This document shows positions 22,232 through 35,582 of a stretch of DNA of 64,000 nucleotides, in pieces. The stretch comes from Ophiosphaerella korrae (Eukaryota; Ascomycota; Dothideomycetes; Pleosporales; Phaeosphaeriaceae). The DNA lies in NCBI GenBank assembly GCA_028456385.1, contig JALNQF010000098.1:1-64000 (forward strand), in the 5' to 3' direction. Numbering within the stretch: the stretch's first letter is position 1; each line of letters begins with the position of its first letter. The translations under genes were made by a program, and so were the position numbers. The notes beneath the pieces are model-generated. The model saw only the letters and a program-made list of their open reading frames with translations, searched no databases and was not told where the DNA came from.

Positions 22232-23881
22232 ACATCATGGTTCATCTCACACGAGAGCAAAATTTTGTGACGGGCTTTTGTTTGGGTAATATTGGAGTAG
22301 CACAGCATGGCGTACGCAGCATAGCGGGTTATGGCGTTTGGTTTGGGGCGCGTAGGACTTCTGCATATACACGATTTGCATGGTTGGATAAAGGTAATTG
22401 ATAGGCTTGGGCGGGTAAACTTGGTATTTGGGGGGGCAATGGGATAGTATAATACGATTGAGCTGTGTTTTCTTATTGTTATGGGTTGTTGCATTATGGT
22501 ATGCTTAGTTTGATGTAAGGCTTGGCGAGTTGGTGAATTGTTGCCGTATGCGGTAGGTTTCACGGCGTTGTTGATCGCAGTAGGCAGGAGTCTGACGCGC
22601 TACCATCTTGGGATTCGGAGACCGCTCGGTGGCTTGCTGACTTTCTTTGTATGGAGAGTGTAAACCCTACTAACTGGGTATGGAGTAGATTTGAGCATAT
22701 TGAGGTCGTGTCAACCGATTTGGATGGGCGCTAGGTATAGAGAAGTCATTCTACTATCCGTCCATGAAAGCGAGAATCATTTTCTAATTACGAAAGTAGG
22801 TAAATTTAGTCGTGCTTGACTTGCTGCACGCTCTCTCTAGCTTGTGTTTAAGCTTCATCTTGACCTATCTCACTTCGTGTTAGTGACTCGAGGCTAAAGA
22901 CTAGCTTGTTATTTGTTGGCCCTATTGTTGCGAATGAATAACATTTAGAGACTTGGTGGGTCAGGACCTTTGGAGATTATAAAGCCCATAGGTTGAGATA
23001 CACAGGAGACGAAGACGTGCTCTGCACAGCTTGACAAGTGGTTTGAAGCTTTATTATCAATAAACGATGTACCCCAACTTATATGCAATAGGATGAGAGA
23101 GGATGTAGAGTATCAGTTTCATAGAAGGATGAATTGGGTCACTTTTCAAAACTGAGTGTGTGATTTATGCAATACTAGTGATATTGTGGTGAAAATGATC
23201 GCGCTGACGGGTTCGTTTTCACAAGTGCAGAATAAAACTAGGGTTATGGTGCTCCAGAATTGAAAGTGACATAATGGATAACATGATTGATATTAGACAA
23301 GAGATGTTGTAGAGACGTAGGTGACGATCTAATATATGAGATGGTCGTACTGGGGGTCTCACAAAACATCGTTCTGGGAGTTGAAGTCCAGCTCTTGGAG
23401 GTGTCAATTCTGGAGAAGGAAATTCAATGTAGCTTGTACCTCTGAAGTGATGCGGAAACTACCGCTGCCTAGTGTGTTAGATAACGTGTCCTTTGGCTCA
23501 ACATCTTGAGTAAGTAAGGACTTAGAATGGCTAGGTCTGGCAGGCAATGGAATAGGAACCAGGGCGCCTCCGCTTTATTGGTCCATGGTGCTTGAAAGTC
23601 TAACAATGACACGATGCCTGCAACGTCGCTTCGTATTGAATGGCGATTAGCGTACTAGAATAGGACGAAAGGGATGAAGGTGTGTGTTTTTCGATGACAC
23701 ATGACGAGGCGCCAACGCCAAGGATTCTCACCGCCCACATGGTCTCGATTCTAAGGGTCCACCAGCTGTCCCTCGACGGCCAGATGCGCAATTGCTTCCT
23801 CTACCTCCCTAAATTTAATTTAAGACTCTTCAAAAGTGTTCGAAGTCGTACACACGTCGAGAACTACTAGAATCTACCATC
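22232..23881. other. intergenic region, 1.65 kb
   Basis: No gene recognised on either strand. A minus-strand string around 22590-22612 (GGTAGCGCGTC) resembles a tRNA D-arm, but no acceptor or T-arm follows. The rest is moderately AT-rich with short random ORFs. Confidence 0.5.
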
Positions 23882-25377
23882 ATGAGTCTACAGCCACCAT
23901 CCCTCGCTTCAAGGCCCAAGTCACAGTCTGGTGGCTCGACCAAGGCCGTCATTTTGGTATTTACTTTTCCAGGGGTCTAAGAGGCAATTCACAGCTTATG
24001 CTTACAACTCTAGGTTGGCGGGCCTTCTCGAGGCACTAGATTTAGGCCTCTGTCTATGGAACTGCCCAAGGTATGCCGGACTTCAAGTTGCATGGCCCAG
24101 CCGCACCCCACTAATAATGCTACAAAGCCCCTCTTCCCAGTCGCCGGCCACCCCATTATCGAGCACTGCTTCCGTGCTATCACAAGTGTCTCTGAGATAA
24201 AAGAAGTCTTCATCGTCGGTTATTACGAGGAAACCGTCTTCCAGCCCTTCATTAACTCCGTCTCGAACAATTTCCCTCACCTTAGCGTCAAATACCTCCG
24301 CGAATATCAGGCATTGGGCACCGCCGGAGGTCTCTATCACTTTCGAGATGTCATTTTGAAGGGCAAGCCAGACAGGCTCTTTGTGCTCAATGCAGATGTC
24401 TGCTCATCGTTCCCCCTAGTCGAGATGCTCAAGCTGTTCGAGGACAAAGATGCCGAGGCGGTCATGTTGGGCACGAGAGTCGCAAATGAGGCTGCTTCCA
24501 ATTTTGGCTGCATTGTCTCGGATGCTCACACCAAGCGCGTTCTTCATTACGTCGAGAAGCCCGAGTCGCATATCTCCAACCTTATCAACTGTGGAGTGTA
24601 CCTCTTTGCGACCGAGTGTATATTCCCCGCCATCCGCAGCGCAATCAAGCGACGTACCGAGCGACCACGCCTGTTGTCCTACCCCTCCTCCGAGAACCTT
24701 GAGTCGAGTTTCTATCAAGCCGACGAAGACGATGAGAACAAGGAGAATGCCGTCATTCGCCTGGAGCAGGATGTGCTGTCCGACATTGCTGACAGCAGGC
24801 AGTTCTTCGTTCTTGAGACCAAGGACTTCTGGCGTCAGATCAAGACTGCTGGCTCTGCTGTGCCAGCAAATGCCCTTTATTTGTTAAAGGCCTTCCAGGC
24901 AGGTTCCGAAGAGCTAGCTGCCCCTTCAGCGAACATCCTCCCGCCCGTCTACATTCATCCCTCAGCTCAGATTGACCCAACAGCAAAGCTTGGTCCAAAT
25001 GTCTCCATTGGCCCTCGTGTTCATATTGGGGCAGGTGTACGTGTCAAGGAATCCATTGTACTGGAAGACTCAGAGATCAAACACGATGCATGCGTTATGT
25101 ACACTATCATCGGCTGGCACAGCAAGGTCGGCGCATGGGCCCGCGTTGAGGGTACCCCTACACCGGTCACCAGCCATTCCACCAGCATCATCAAGAACGG
25201 AGTCAAGGTCCAGAGCATTACTATTCTAGGCAAGGAGTGCGCTGTTGCTGATGAGGTTCGCGTACAAAACTGCATCTGCTTGCCATACAAGGAATTGAAG
25301 AGGGTAGGTCTTGATGCGCTAATGTTCTAATGCTTCGCTGACGTGATTAGGATGTCTCAAACGAGGTTATCATGTAA
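23882..25377 (+). CDS. mannose-1-phosphate guanylyltransferase alpha-like (GMPPA)
   Basis: Four exons, 23882-23956, 24014-24070, 24128-25303 and 25351-25377, give 444 residues. Introns are 57, 57 and 47 bp, all in phase 0. Exon 2 supplies the nucleotidyltransferase signature GGPSRGTRFRPLS and exon 3 continues with KPLFPVAGHPIIEHC, then FVLNADVC and EYQALGTAGG. The C-terminal third is a left-handed beta-helix of hexapeptides (IHPSAQIDPTAKLGPNVSIGP). The tiny last exon encodes DVSNEVIM, the usual family end. Family members make or regulate GDP-mannose for glycan synthesis; the alpha type is often regulatory rather than catalytic. The first donor GTATTT is weak, but joining restores the motif exactly. 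Confidence 0.94.
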
Positions 25378-25851
25378 AGGTACAATTAAGAGTAGAGGCT
25401 CATGGAGCACAACATGACTATATATGGAAGGGTAGACCAGCATGTAACGTTAAATAATGTGAGGGTACCAGCTTTGGGAGGGATAGAGCTCGATTTCAAA
25501 AGCTTCAGCATGGTTACGAATAAATCACGATGACAAGATTTTGAAAAATCTCCATGATTACATCGTTGATACTATTTACAGTAGTGATTGATGCTCTCAA
25601 TATTCCTGGTTTACCCGGATCTAGTCCCGTAATGGCAACGCTAACCGAAAGTCTCGCTATCGTACCGTTACAACGGCCTTGCTCTCATAAAGTATGACAC
25701 ACGAACAGATATCTCCAGCGATCAACTCGATAGCCGAGGCCTACAACCTACATAAAACTCTCATGAATAAATTTTTCCAACGTAACTTTATCCCATAAGT
25801 ACCAGTGATTGGGAAATTATCGGTCACCAGCTTGGACAAGAAACCTTGGAA
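25378..25851. other. intergenic region upstream of the oxygenase
   Basis: 474 bases; no gene, repeat or RNA recognised. Confidence 0.55.
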
Positions 25852-27030
25852 ATGTCTGTAGAAGCAACTCTGGATGCGTATCGAACAAGACTTGCGGACG
25901 GCGGCAATTCAAGTCCATTTCTCAACCCCACACCGGAACATGGTGGACGATACGAAAAACCTATAGCAACAGCACATAACGAAGGCCTACCCATTATTGA
26001 CCTCTCCGCTTTCCTGAACCCAGATTCATCCCAAGAAGCACGTCAAATCACCGCCAATGCTATCAACGCCGCGTGCATCAACTATGGTTTTTTCTATCTA
26101 ACCGGACATGGAATTCCAATCTCAAGGCTCGACGAGGTCATTTCTCTAGCACGAGGCTTTTTTGATCTTCCACTCGCAGAGAAGAATAAAATTAAACGAT
26201 TCGATGCAGGCGGGCCCGAGGGAGGAGATGGCGCTCGTGGGTATCAAGGGCTAGGAGAAAACGTAACAGGTGGACTGCAAGACATGCAAGAAGCAATAGA
26301 CTGGTACCGGCCCTGGCCCTCAGAGCAAACAGAGCCCAGCGACAGCGTACCTGGCAGTGTCAAAACCCTCCAAGGCGCGAACCTATGGCCCTCATACCCA
26401 AAGGATCTAAAGAACGTATATCTCGAGTATATCGAGCAAGTCAAGCACGTCGGTGAAGCCCTAGTCCTCGCCATGGGCGCAGCCCTCAACCTCCCCCCTC
26501 CCACCCCCACCGCCACAAAAAGCACCCAAGACTCCTCCATCTTCGCGCGCAACTGCGACCAAAGCTTCTGGGTTATGCGCATGATAGGCTACCCGCCCCT
26601 CACAACACCGCACACGCCCGGCACCAACATAAGCCAATTCTCGTGCGGCGCACACACAGACTACGGCTGCGTCACGCTCCTGCACGCAGACGCCACGCCC
26701 GGCGCCCTCCAGGTCCAGCTCAAGGACGGCACATGGCTGCCCGCGGACCCCATTGCGGGCGCCTTTGTCGTCAACATTGGCGACATGATTGAGCGGTGGA
26801 CAAACGGGCTATGGAAAAGCACGATGCATAGAGTCATTCATCGGGGCGAGAATTATCGCATCTCGGTGCCGTTCTTTTACGAGCCGAATTTCGAGGCTGT
26901 GGTTAGGCCGTTGGACAAGTGTGTAGAGGAGTCGGGCGTGCGGCCGATGCATGAGGGGAGCACGTATGGTGAGCATTTATTGACGAAGGTGTTTAGCAAT
27001 TTTTATTACAGTAAGAGGACGGATTGGTAG
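25852..27030 (+). CDS. 2-oxoglutarate/Fe(II)-dependent oxygenase (IPNS-like)
   Basis: A single-exon frame of 392 residues from ATG 25852. The N-terminal DIOX_N part has LPIIDLSAFL and CINYGFFYLTGHGIP (about 45-95). The C-terminal jelly roll has the iron facial triad: His and Asp in GAHTDYGCVT (about 268-270) and the distal His in MHRVIHRG (about 325-329), followed by the 2-oxoglutarate Arg in YRISVPFF. The family covers isopenicillin N synthase, flavonoid and gibberellin oxidases and many uncharacterised fungal enzymes, so the substrate cannot be read from sequence. No biosynthetic cluster surrounds it, which argues for a housekeeping or catabolic role. The middle of the gene is unusually C-rich at third positions. 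Confidence 0.9.
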   Translation: MSVEATLDAYRTRLADGGNSSPFLNPTPEHGGRYEKPIATAHNEGLPIIDLSAFLNPDSSQEARQITANAINAACINYGFFYLTGHGIPISRLDEVISLARGFFDLPLAEKNKIKRFDAGGPEGGDGARGYQGLGENVTGGLQDMQEAIDWYRPWPSEQTEPSDSVPGSVKTLQGANLWPSYPKDLKNVYLEYIEQVKHVGEALVLAMGAALNLPPPTPTATKSTQDSSIFARNCDQSFWVMRMIGYPPLTTPHTPGTNISQFSCGAHTDYGCVTLLHADATPGALQVQLKDGTWLPADPIAGAFVVNIGDMIERWTNGLWKSTMHRVIHRGENYRISVPFFYEPNFEAVVRPLDKCVEESGVRPMHEGSTYGEHLLTKVFSNFYYSKRTDW

Positions 27031-27800
27031 GGTGGGTAGAGAGGAGTGTGTTAGCGTTGCACTTTCATGCCATTTGGGTGGAGTTTCCTGCCCTTGGGAT
27101 TATGTAGAGTGAAGTTTTGCCCATTTCAAGGCTGTTTGAGAGCACAATCATTAAGATTCAAGCCGTTGCTCGTGAGTCAAAGTCATAATGTATGCTCTGT
27201 AGGTGGTGCGAGAAGAGAATAAAATAACCTCAGTACCCCACAACTTCTTACATTGACACTAATGTATTCAAACTTATGCAGACAGTAGCAAAAGGCAGAC
27301 AGAAATACATACTAAATACTCGCAGTCGAAAAAGTGTGTGCAATCCTCCAGCACACTTCGTAACATATCCTCATCAAAAATAAATAAAAATTACATGTGT
27401 AGACCAAAAAAAAAAACGAGGCCTTTCGTGAATACCATATGATCAGGATCAAATGGAGAGAAGGAGTTGGAGGGCTGAGTCCATGTCACGACGCGACGAG
27501 ACGCAGGCCGTACAATATAGATTCAACTATGTGCAGACATATTAGGGATGAGAGTATGCCCCGCGTACTATGTCAAAGTAAATAAACACAGGCGTAAGTT
27601 GCACACGCCGGATGGTATATCGCTAATAAGAGAGATAGACTAGAAGGAAATAGGCCTACATTACAGAGCAGAGTGATGCCACTCCCTGACTCAACCCAAC
27701 ATGTGCACAACTACAAAGCCCACGGGATCACGAATATATATTTGATATTGCACATTCTACAAACCGTAAACAGCATTCGACGACATCACGTTACCACAAC
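27031..27800. other. intergenic, convergent 3' regions
   Basis: 770 bases between convergent genes; an A-rich run lies near 27405-27415. No gene seen. Confidence 0.55.
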
Positions 27801-30800
27801 TCACGGCGCCGCCGCCGCCGACGCACTCCCCTGTCCACCAGAACCATCATGCTGTCGCCGTTGAAATCGACCGCCCCGCGGTCCACCCCTCCCACCACGT
27901 TGAGCCTTGCCTTTGCCCTTCCCCTTCCCTCTATCCGCATCGTCCAGTGCAAGCGTCGACTTAGGTGACGCGGCACCCGGGCCCTGACTTCCGTCCCTAG
28001 CATGCTTGTTCCGATCGTCGTCACCGTCCTTCTTAGTCTTGCCTCCTCTGCCGCCGCGGGACTTCCCTCTACTCCGGGCGGCGGTTCTCGCGGTGCGTTC
28101 TTCGGCGCGTTTGCGTTCTTCTTCTTCTTGAATGACGCGTTTGCTTTCTTCGTCCCACCAGGCTTGGAATTCTTGCTCTTGTTGGATTTCTTGGAGGCTA
28201 CGCTTGGCAGCTGCGTCGCGGATTGATGTCTTTTCAGCTTCTTGTAAAGACAATATCTCCATCATGCTTAAGTTTTGGCTGGGGGACATGGGGGAGTGCT
28301 GGGGTAGGGGTATGTGGCGCACAGATCGGGGGGTTGGGATAGGATCTGTTGAAACAGACATGCCTCTCTCGTTAGGGGTAGGGCGATTGGGTGACGCTGC
28401 GCTAGAAGCATCGGGGGTTGCTTGGGATGTAGATCGCTTTCCTTTTTGTTTCAATGCGCCCCCATTATTAGCGATAGTCTGTCGCATGGTAAGCTGCGGT
28501 GTGCTTGGTGCTCGTGATGGTTGAGGAGACGTCTTGGGCGATGGCTGTAGTGCTGGCATTACGACCGGACTGTTACCTGCTTTGCGCTGTGACGCCGCTT
28601 GCCATGGCGACACAGCTGGTAGTGCTGGTCGTGGTTTCTGCATTGGCTCACTCAGTTGTTGAGTCTGCTGCAACCTTTTACGTTCCTTTTGGGACAATTT
28701 GGCATGTGATGATGAGGCTTTTTGCTCACTGTCCCTTTGTGCTAGGCCCATTGTGAGATTGGATGGTTTGACAGCTGGGGTTTGGGCCATTATATCTCGA
28801 AGATCGAGCTTTGGACCTGCTAACGGCGCGGTGCCCCAGGGTTGACCCGGCGGTCGCAACGCTTGAACAATGGGCGGAGGCAGAGGGCTGACTGACTGTG
28901 GGGGTATGCCTAGTCCTTTGCCGAAACCGCTGGATGTAGAGCGATCATGCTTCTTGAAAGTAGGCCAGGGCACCTCCGGTGATCCGACGGGTGTTTCATG
29001 TTGTTTTTCATTGGGTGCCTCCTCAACGAGACGTAGAGGCTTGATGCGCTCGAGAGTATCATCGTTATCATCCTCTGCGTCGGACATCTCGAACATGAGA
29101 TCTTGCATAGAGCCTTTGCCCTTGAGTACAGGGGTCAATGCCGGGCTTTTGGTTTCCTTTGACGCATGCCTCTTTGCTCGTTGTCGTAGTGGTGATGCGG
29201 AAATCTCTTCCAAGCTTTGCGCTCTGAAAGATAATGACAAGCCCTCGGTGTCTGCATACTTGTTTGAAAGCACAATTGCATCAATCTTAGCTCGCTTAGA
29301 ACGTTCTATCTTATCGGCAAGTTCGGGATAACGATCAAAGAGGACAGCCTCAGCACGGCCACTCCTTGCGAACGGCAGATATGCGAGTTGGTTCTCGTGT
29401 GAGACATGATTAAGTTCCAGGAGAAGATCCTTGTCTAACTCGTCTAGCGATCTAAGAAATGTGAGTTAGAGGAATCAGGCTACGTGACAGGATGGAACTT
29501 ACCCGTTCTGTATCACAGCTTCCAGACTTAGGCAGACGTACTCCAGAGCAGCGTCTTTGAATTCTGCGACTGAACTTGGTGCAACTGCCATGAGTAAGGA
29601 ACATACATTTCGAGCATTGACTAAAATAATAATCAATATTCAATCACAGAATCATCATTTGCACACGTACCATAACGACCAATCAACCTCTGGCAAATTT
29701 GCGTTAGACGGTCGAGCATTAATTCGTTTGCGACAGACATGACATCCATCACATGGTCTAGAAATTCATCAAGTGCCAATAAGTCGTTCAAATCTTCACT
29801 TGTAACGTCTTCGAAGATCTCCTCCCCTGCATCCGTGTATAAATGGCGCACGATTAGTTGGAAAAGTTGAGTCTCAACATGCGTCAAGTCAATCCGAACA
29901 AGGGATGCGGCATCAGTGCGCCGTCCAGCGAGCCATTGGCCTCCAGCTCGACCTCGAAAAAGGCCTTCGAAGAAGGGACAACGTTGACAGATGATGTCTG
30001 TATGAAGAGTGATTTCCCCATCAGCGAGATCAACTATGACATCGCCATTTTCGAAGTATGATTGTTCTTTGATTGCCAACGCTAAATCCATGTGCAAAGA
30101 TTTCCTGGGTTTGACCATATGTCGTAAGGCTGGTTCGAGTTGTTTCATTTCTAGGCGAGAAGCCACTTTTTGGAGTTCTGTACGAACGACACGATACCTA
30201 TAGGCTAGCGTGGGATAATTTCGGGTGACGTTCCAAAAGTCAACCAACGAATCTGTATACAAGTACAGAACAAAGTTAAAGATGGTAAGAAAGTCTAGGC
30301 CATGGAAAAGCATAACAGGTCGGTTGCTATCTTTCTTAATGGTTAACAGGTCAGGCAGCACAATTTCAGTGTCATTTTTGTGGAAGTCGAGTAACGCGTC
30401 TCGCAGAATCCGGCTTCGTCCAGAAAGCATGAACTGATGAAGAGGTATGTAGACATCTGAAGCGGTGGTACCCAGTGCTATATCATATGTGTTTTCTGTA
30501 GTCGTCAGAGTTTGTCGTAGGATGTCCAAAACCTCCTTTTCCAGGTCTGTAGACTTTAGTGCACGTCTGCGGAGGGCCTCCGTCTCTATAGGAGGAGTCC
30601 AAAATCGGGGTATCGGCTTGTCATCATCGGATGATTCTTCATATTCGGCCATTTTGTGAAAAGATAGGAGGGGGGAGAGGTCATCCTGAAGGCAAGGTTC
30701 ATCTACTCCAATCTGTGTTCTTGTGACGTCGCAATCCTTCCTCACAGCAGCATAAGCCCCAAATGCAGAAGCGCGCACCGCAATTACCCGGGTGAGACCA

Positions 30801-32779
30801 GGTACACGTTGAAATTTGTAATCCTTCCGCTTGGATTCGGCTGCACTGGTGATGTTTGCATTCTTGATAGTCGCCCTCTTTGTACGCCTCCACACACTTC
30901 CAGCGTCAGTGGTAAGAATAATGGATCCATCCTGATCCACACCAACATCTCTGGCTGCCATGTGGCTCTTTTGTGAGGACCATATACAATATGGTGAGGA
31001 AAACGCTCCTCGAATTTGCTTGGGATTGGTTGTTGAGGTACTAGCGTCTTGCGAACCCTCGACACGCCGATTGACTGAGACGGTGAAGACCTCGCCTGAA
31101 GTGGACAGTGCACATATGGTATCACCTCCAGACGTAATTTTCTTGATCTTGTTCGGCGTAGTGTCATACCTCGTCGTTAGCCAGCTTTCTTTTAGGAAGT
31201 TACTGTTGAAGCCATCTAATGGGAAGCTCAGCTTCGCATAACCATAATTGGCAAACACCCACACTTCTCGATTTTCGAGGAGACAAATAGAAGCATTGTC
31301 TATAGCTGAGACAGATAGGATAGGGCTCGAGAAGAGTGATGCAGCGATTTTGCGCGGTATGATTTGCATCTCAAGCGAACGTGCGTCTGAATCCACAATG
31401 CCAAGCTGTCCTTCATTTTTACCAAATGTATACAACGAGGTTGTTGTGTGTATTACAGAATGTATGCGGGAGGCAGCAATACCTGCGACAACCTCGCGCT
31501 TCAACGGCCCATATATTTGACGAGGCATTGTAGAAATCGGATCATCGTCCTTCAGAGTGGGTTTTGGAAGAGTATACCCCAGCTGGCCGAAAGCATTATT
31601 CCCCCAAGAATAAATCTCGCCATTGTCAGTAATAGCCAACGTGTGATTTTGACCCAGAGATACTGCAGCCACCTTTTTGGAACCAAGCCCGCCACTTTCA
31701 ATGCAAGTAAATTGATACCTGGTAGTTTCACTGCCAGTTCCAAGGCGGCCCCCAGGTCCATGCCCACACATGTAGAGATTCGAGATTGGGTCCGTGGTCA
31801 GAACAGCAGTATGCAGTTTGGACATTTGCACGTCCTGTATCACAATAGGAGTGTTCCGAATGTGAATTGGAAGGTCAACAATTCCCTTGGGTGGAAGTGG
31901 TGTTGTGGTATGGGGAGAAATGCCCATGTAGGTCCAGTACTGGTTTTGGCGCTCGCAATGCTCGCGGTAGAACCTCTGGAGGAGGTGATCTGGCCGCCTT
32001 AGTACGATGCGTTCTGGAAATTGCCGGTCGTCTTGGTCACCAAAGCCAAGAGTTACATTTTTGTTGCTCCCAAACGTATAGACCTCATCGCCACCAAGTA
32101 GCACGGGTGGCACAATCAACCGTTTTCGCGTGTCATCTTCAGTATCGCCACTCTCTCCATGCGCCATCTCATCATCAGACTCGATATCTGCAAGCGGCGA
32201 ATCGTCTGGTCGCAATGTTCGATCTTTGATAGTCATCGCAAAAAGGTCAAGAGGGCCATAACCTTCTTTATCTTTGATTTTTACAAGCCCACGTGCATGC
32301 TGATTGAACCCTCCTGAGCCATGACCAAGTATATCCTGTGTATCGCGATTCAAGATGAGACGAGCGATTGCAATGTTGCCAAAGTAGAAGGCTCTGTGAA
32401 GTGGAGTCCAGCCATTTTCGGCATCCTGTATGTACAAGTCAGTCCACTGGTGCTCAAGAAGCGCCTGGGCGAATTCGATGGCACTTTCGGTTGAAGACGA
32501 TGCAGCATGGTGCAGAATGGTCATGCCGGCCGCATCGCGGCTATTAATGTCTGCACGAGCTAGGGACACGGTAGTGGATTTCCGTCCTTTGCCGCTCAAC
32601 ATGGGTGAGACGCCATAACTGCCTGGGCTACTGTTCACCGCAGTGCCATGGACTCCTCCCTGCCAGCCAGCATGACCTTTCTGTGCCGGCCCTCGCGCTG
32701 TATGCGTAGTGGTCGAAAGAACATGTCGGAAGTCGTCGACATCGTCTTCGAGGTAATATTTCCAGAGATATCCGCTCAT
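27801..32779 (-). CDS. ankyrin/RCC1/BTB protein, IBTK-like Cul3 adaptor
   Basis: Minus-strand exons 32779-29671, 29620-29503 and 29451-27801 join to 1625 residues; introns are 51 bp each (GTACGT...TTTTAG and GTAAGT...TTCTTAG). Order: N-terminal ankyrin repeats (about 80-150, GMTILHHAASS, GWTPLHRAFYFGN), an RCC1-type propeller (about 230-560, e.g. ITDNGEIYSWGNNAFGQLG), two BTB/POZ domains (about 770-880 and 910-1030, the second starting DVIVDLADGEITLHTDII), a helical BACK-like part across exons 2-3, then ~450 disordered residues ending in a Gly/Arg/Lys-rich tail (KGKGKGK, GGRGGPRGGRF). This order matches Inhibitor of Bruton tyrosine kinase, a Cullin-3 substrate adaptor in animals; the fungal substrate is unknown. 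Confidence 0.9.
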
Positions 32780-35143
32780 GTGCCGAGAGTGAAGAGGAGT
32801 GCTCCGAAACTTCTACAGGTGACACCTCGCCTCAACCTCGATGGGCCGAAGCGTGTTTAAAGGTGCTGGCTGAGAAGCTGTGGAAGACTCCAAGGGAAGG
32901 AGCACCGGACACGACTGACCGGCGATATTCGTAGCGCAGTATGTGGGAGGGGTGAAATTGGGCTTTGGGGGGGGGCGAAGGGTGCGAGAGCGCGGTGGCA
33001 AGACGGCGCAGTCGGAATGCAGCGGTTACTGAGCTTCGTTGGGAGAAGGACGGGGGGTGGGGGTGGGTTCGCGTCTAATTACTAGGAGTCAATACCCATG
33101 CGAGGGGCAGACGTGTGTAGCGGAAGGTGCGCTGGGGGCAGATGCGGTATCTCGGTGGTGCGGGAGGGCCTATCGATGACGAAGTGCAAGACGCGAGGCG
33201 GCAATGCGCCGGGAAGCGTGTGTGCTTGTTGTGGGAGGGAATGAGTCAGGATGATGTTAGCAGATGGCCCAGAGCCCCTGCTGAGTACGAATAGATGGCC
33301 ATTTTTATATGTCCATGTCCGCGCGCGGATTTGGAGAGCAATACGCTTGATTGTGGGGGGTGTCTACTCGAATGTCACTCTCCAGCCAATCATGGCAGGC
33401 TGCGCCGTCCACGAGCTCTTCTACTGCGGTTCTGGAGGTCAACATCACTTGTCTGGAATGCGATGAGCTTAGATGGCAACGCCGGGTATAAAACGCCATG
33501 GAGAGTTGACCTCGGCGCTGCGCGTGCAAAGCAGAGAGAGGAGAATGTTGGTGTTGGTGTTGCGTCTGGGGCTGGCTTGTTATATTCACAGGCAGATGCA
33601 CATGGCGGTGAGCACCGAATACGTGACATAGACTCAGAGCGGCCAAGTGCCGTTGTGTATGATTAGGTTAGGTCTTGGTACGTTTTGTTTGGCAAGCGGT
33701 TGTGGTCCTGTGGGGGTTGGCTGTGTTGATCCCAGAGCTTGGGACCTGGCCTGGAGTCAGCAACGGCACTCCATGGCTTGCAGTGTTTACCCCAGACACA
33801 TGCTGGTATGGCCATGGTAGGAGCTCTGTTTTGTCGACTGGGCGGCTGCAGAGAAGGCCGCCGTTGCATGCGAACATGGCCAATGAGACAGGGCAGGCTG
33901 CAGATAAACGTTCGTGATACAGGCAGCAACCGGCGCAAGTGCGCACAGAGGCAGAAGAACGCCGCTACGGTGGTTGCTTGCAAGGCAGATGTCTTGTGCT
34001 AGACGGCAAAACGCCGTTGCATTGTTGGCAACAAGCTATCAGAGGCTACAGCACCGTACGCGGTTTGACCGGCGCCTGAAGTGGTACAAGATGGGGTGGA
34101 TCTTGCATCACCGGTCAAGCTCACATCAAGGACCCATGGTGCCATAGTGCGCGACTGCGGCGACGAGTGCTCAGACACATGAGGATACTGGAGCGTGCAG
34201 CCGGCTAGCAGTTAGCATACGATAGCGCCAAAGCAGATGCTGATAGCTATCCGATTGCGTGATGACGAGGCCCTATCAGGTCCATTATCCATTGCCCATA
34301 GTCTTGTCCTGGCCTTGTCCTCCCAAAGCCGGTGGAGAGCGCAAGGAGCGCAAGGGTGGCAGCGGTTAGCGCCAAAGGAAGCATCCCGGATCGCCTCCAG
34401 CAGCAGCAGCTCCCCATGTACCAGCAACGTCAAGCCGTCAAGCTTCGTCCCCAAACAACCCGCCCAGATAATCACTCGGCCAGCAAATCGCCAGACAAAG
34501 CGCTACACCACCTGGCCGGCCCCATCTGCAGCTCCCGCCGTGTTCGCAGCTGGCCGACTTTCGTTTCCTGCATGTGCGCGTGTGTCGTCGACTGTGACTA
34601 TCATCTGCCCTAGGATTAGGCCTGGTTCAAGCTTCCACCCTGCTATCGTCATTCGACAAGTTCTCGTGACTCTACCGGCACCCCATGCGTCTCAACACTC
34701 TTTGACTCCTCCACGCCCTTCAGCCATCCGCAATCTCGCCAATAGCCGCTGCACACACGCCTGTGCTACCAGACTGTCATCGCTGCCTCCGCCATCCTCC
34801 ACGCTGCGGTACTCTCCCCAACTTCACTGCCTCGTTTCGCCTCCACTTTCCACCCTCGTTCTCGTCCTCAGGCACCACAGTTTCTCCACCTCTGCACACC
34901 CCATCATGGCTGTTGCCTGAGCCTGCCCCTCTATCAATCAACAAATCCACCCGCGTGGACTGTCGTCTCGGGACCTGTTTCTGACTGACCCCGGTCGTAC
35001 TCGTGATGGCTACCATGAGGACTCGTCTGTTCCCGCCCCAACCATAATCGCTTTTTGCACACACGCACACACGCCCTTCAGCCCTTCTCATCACCACCAC
35101 TGCCTGACGTGCTGGTCCTGGTACCTGCAGCGCCTTGCCTGTC
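32780..35143. promoter_or_regulatory. divergent upstream region of IBTK-like gene and ATG13
   Basis: 2.36 kb between opposite start codons. The last ~500 bases before ATG13 are C/T-rich and lack in-frame family sequence, consistent with a long 5' leader. No third gene recognised, despite a 227-codon random ORF at 34237-34920. Confidence 0.5.
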
Positions 35144-35547
35144 ATGAATCCCTACCAGCGCCATTCGCCGCGCACAGCCTCGCCGGCCTCCAACCTCCAG
35201 ACCAACCCCACACGAACCAACAACCAGCGGCATAGCTCAGAACGGCCTCCTTCATTCGACTCCTCTCCATATAGCGACCGCGGCGCCGACGACGGCGACG
35301 ACGACCTCATGTCTCGCGGCGAGGACCTGGCTGAGAGGCTCCAGCGGCAACACACCAAGATCAACCAGGTCGTCCAGGTACTTAGCTCCATCCACTTATT
35401 GCTGCAGAATCCCTGTGCTAACTTGTACAGAACTTCTTCACCAAATCAGCCCTCAGCGTGGTTTCATCTCGTGTAGTACTGCCACAAAGCTTCACCAGGA
35501 ACGGTGACATCAGACAGAACAAATGGGTAAGCTTCGAGCTTCCCCTC

Positions 35548-35582
<35 letters not shown>

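Noticed and set aside
22556..22640. tRNA-like D-arm string on the minus strand
   Set aside because: GGTAGCGCGTC resembles a D-arm, but the anticodon stem does not pair and no T-arm or acceptor stem follows.
25852..27030. Secondary-metabolite cluster around the 2OG oxygenase
   Set aside because: Neighbours are GMPPA and an IBTK-like gene; no backbone synthase, P450 or cluster regulator is present.
34237..34920. 227-codon + strand ORF before ATG13
   Set aside because: Ser/Pro/Ala-rich translation of C/T-rich leader DNA with several competing frames; better explained as the ATG13 5' region.
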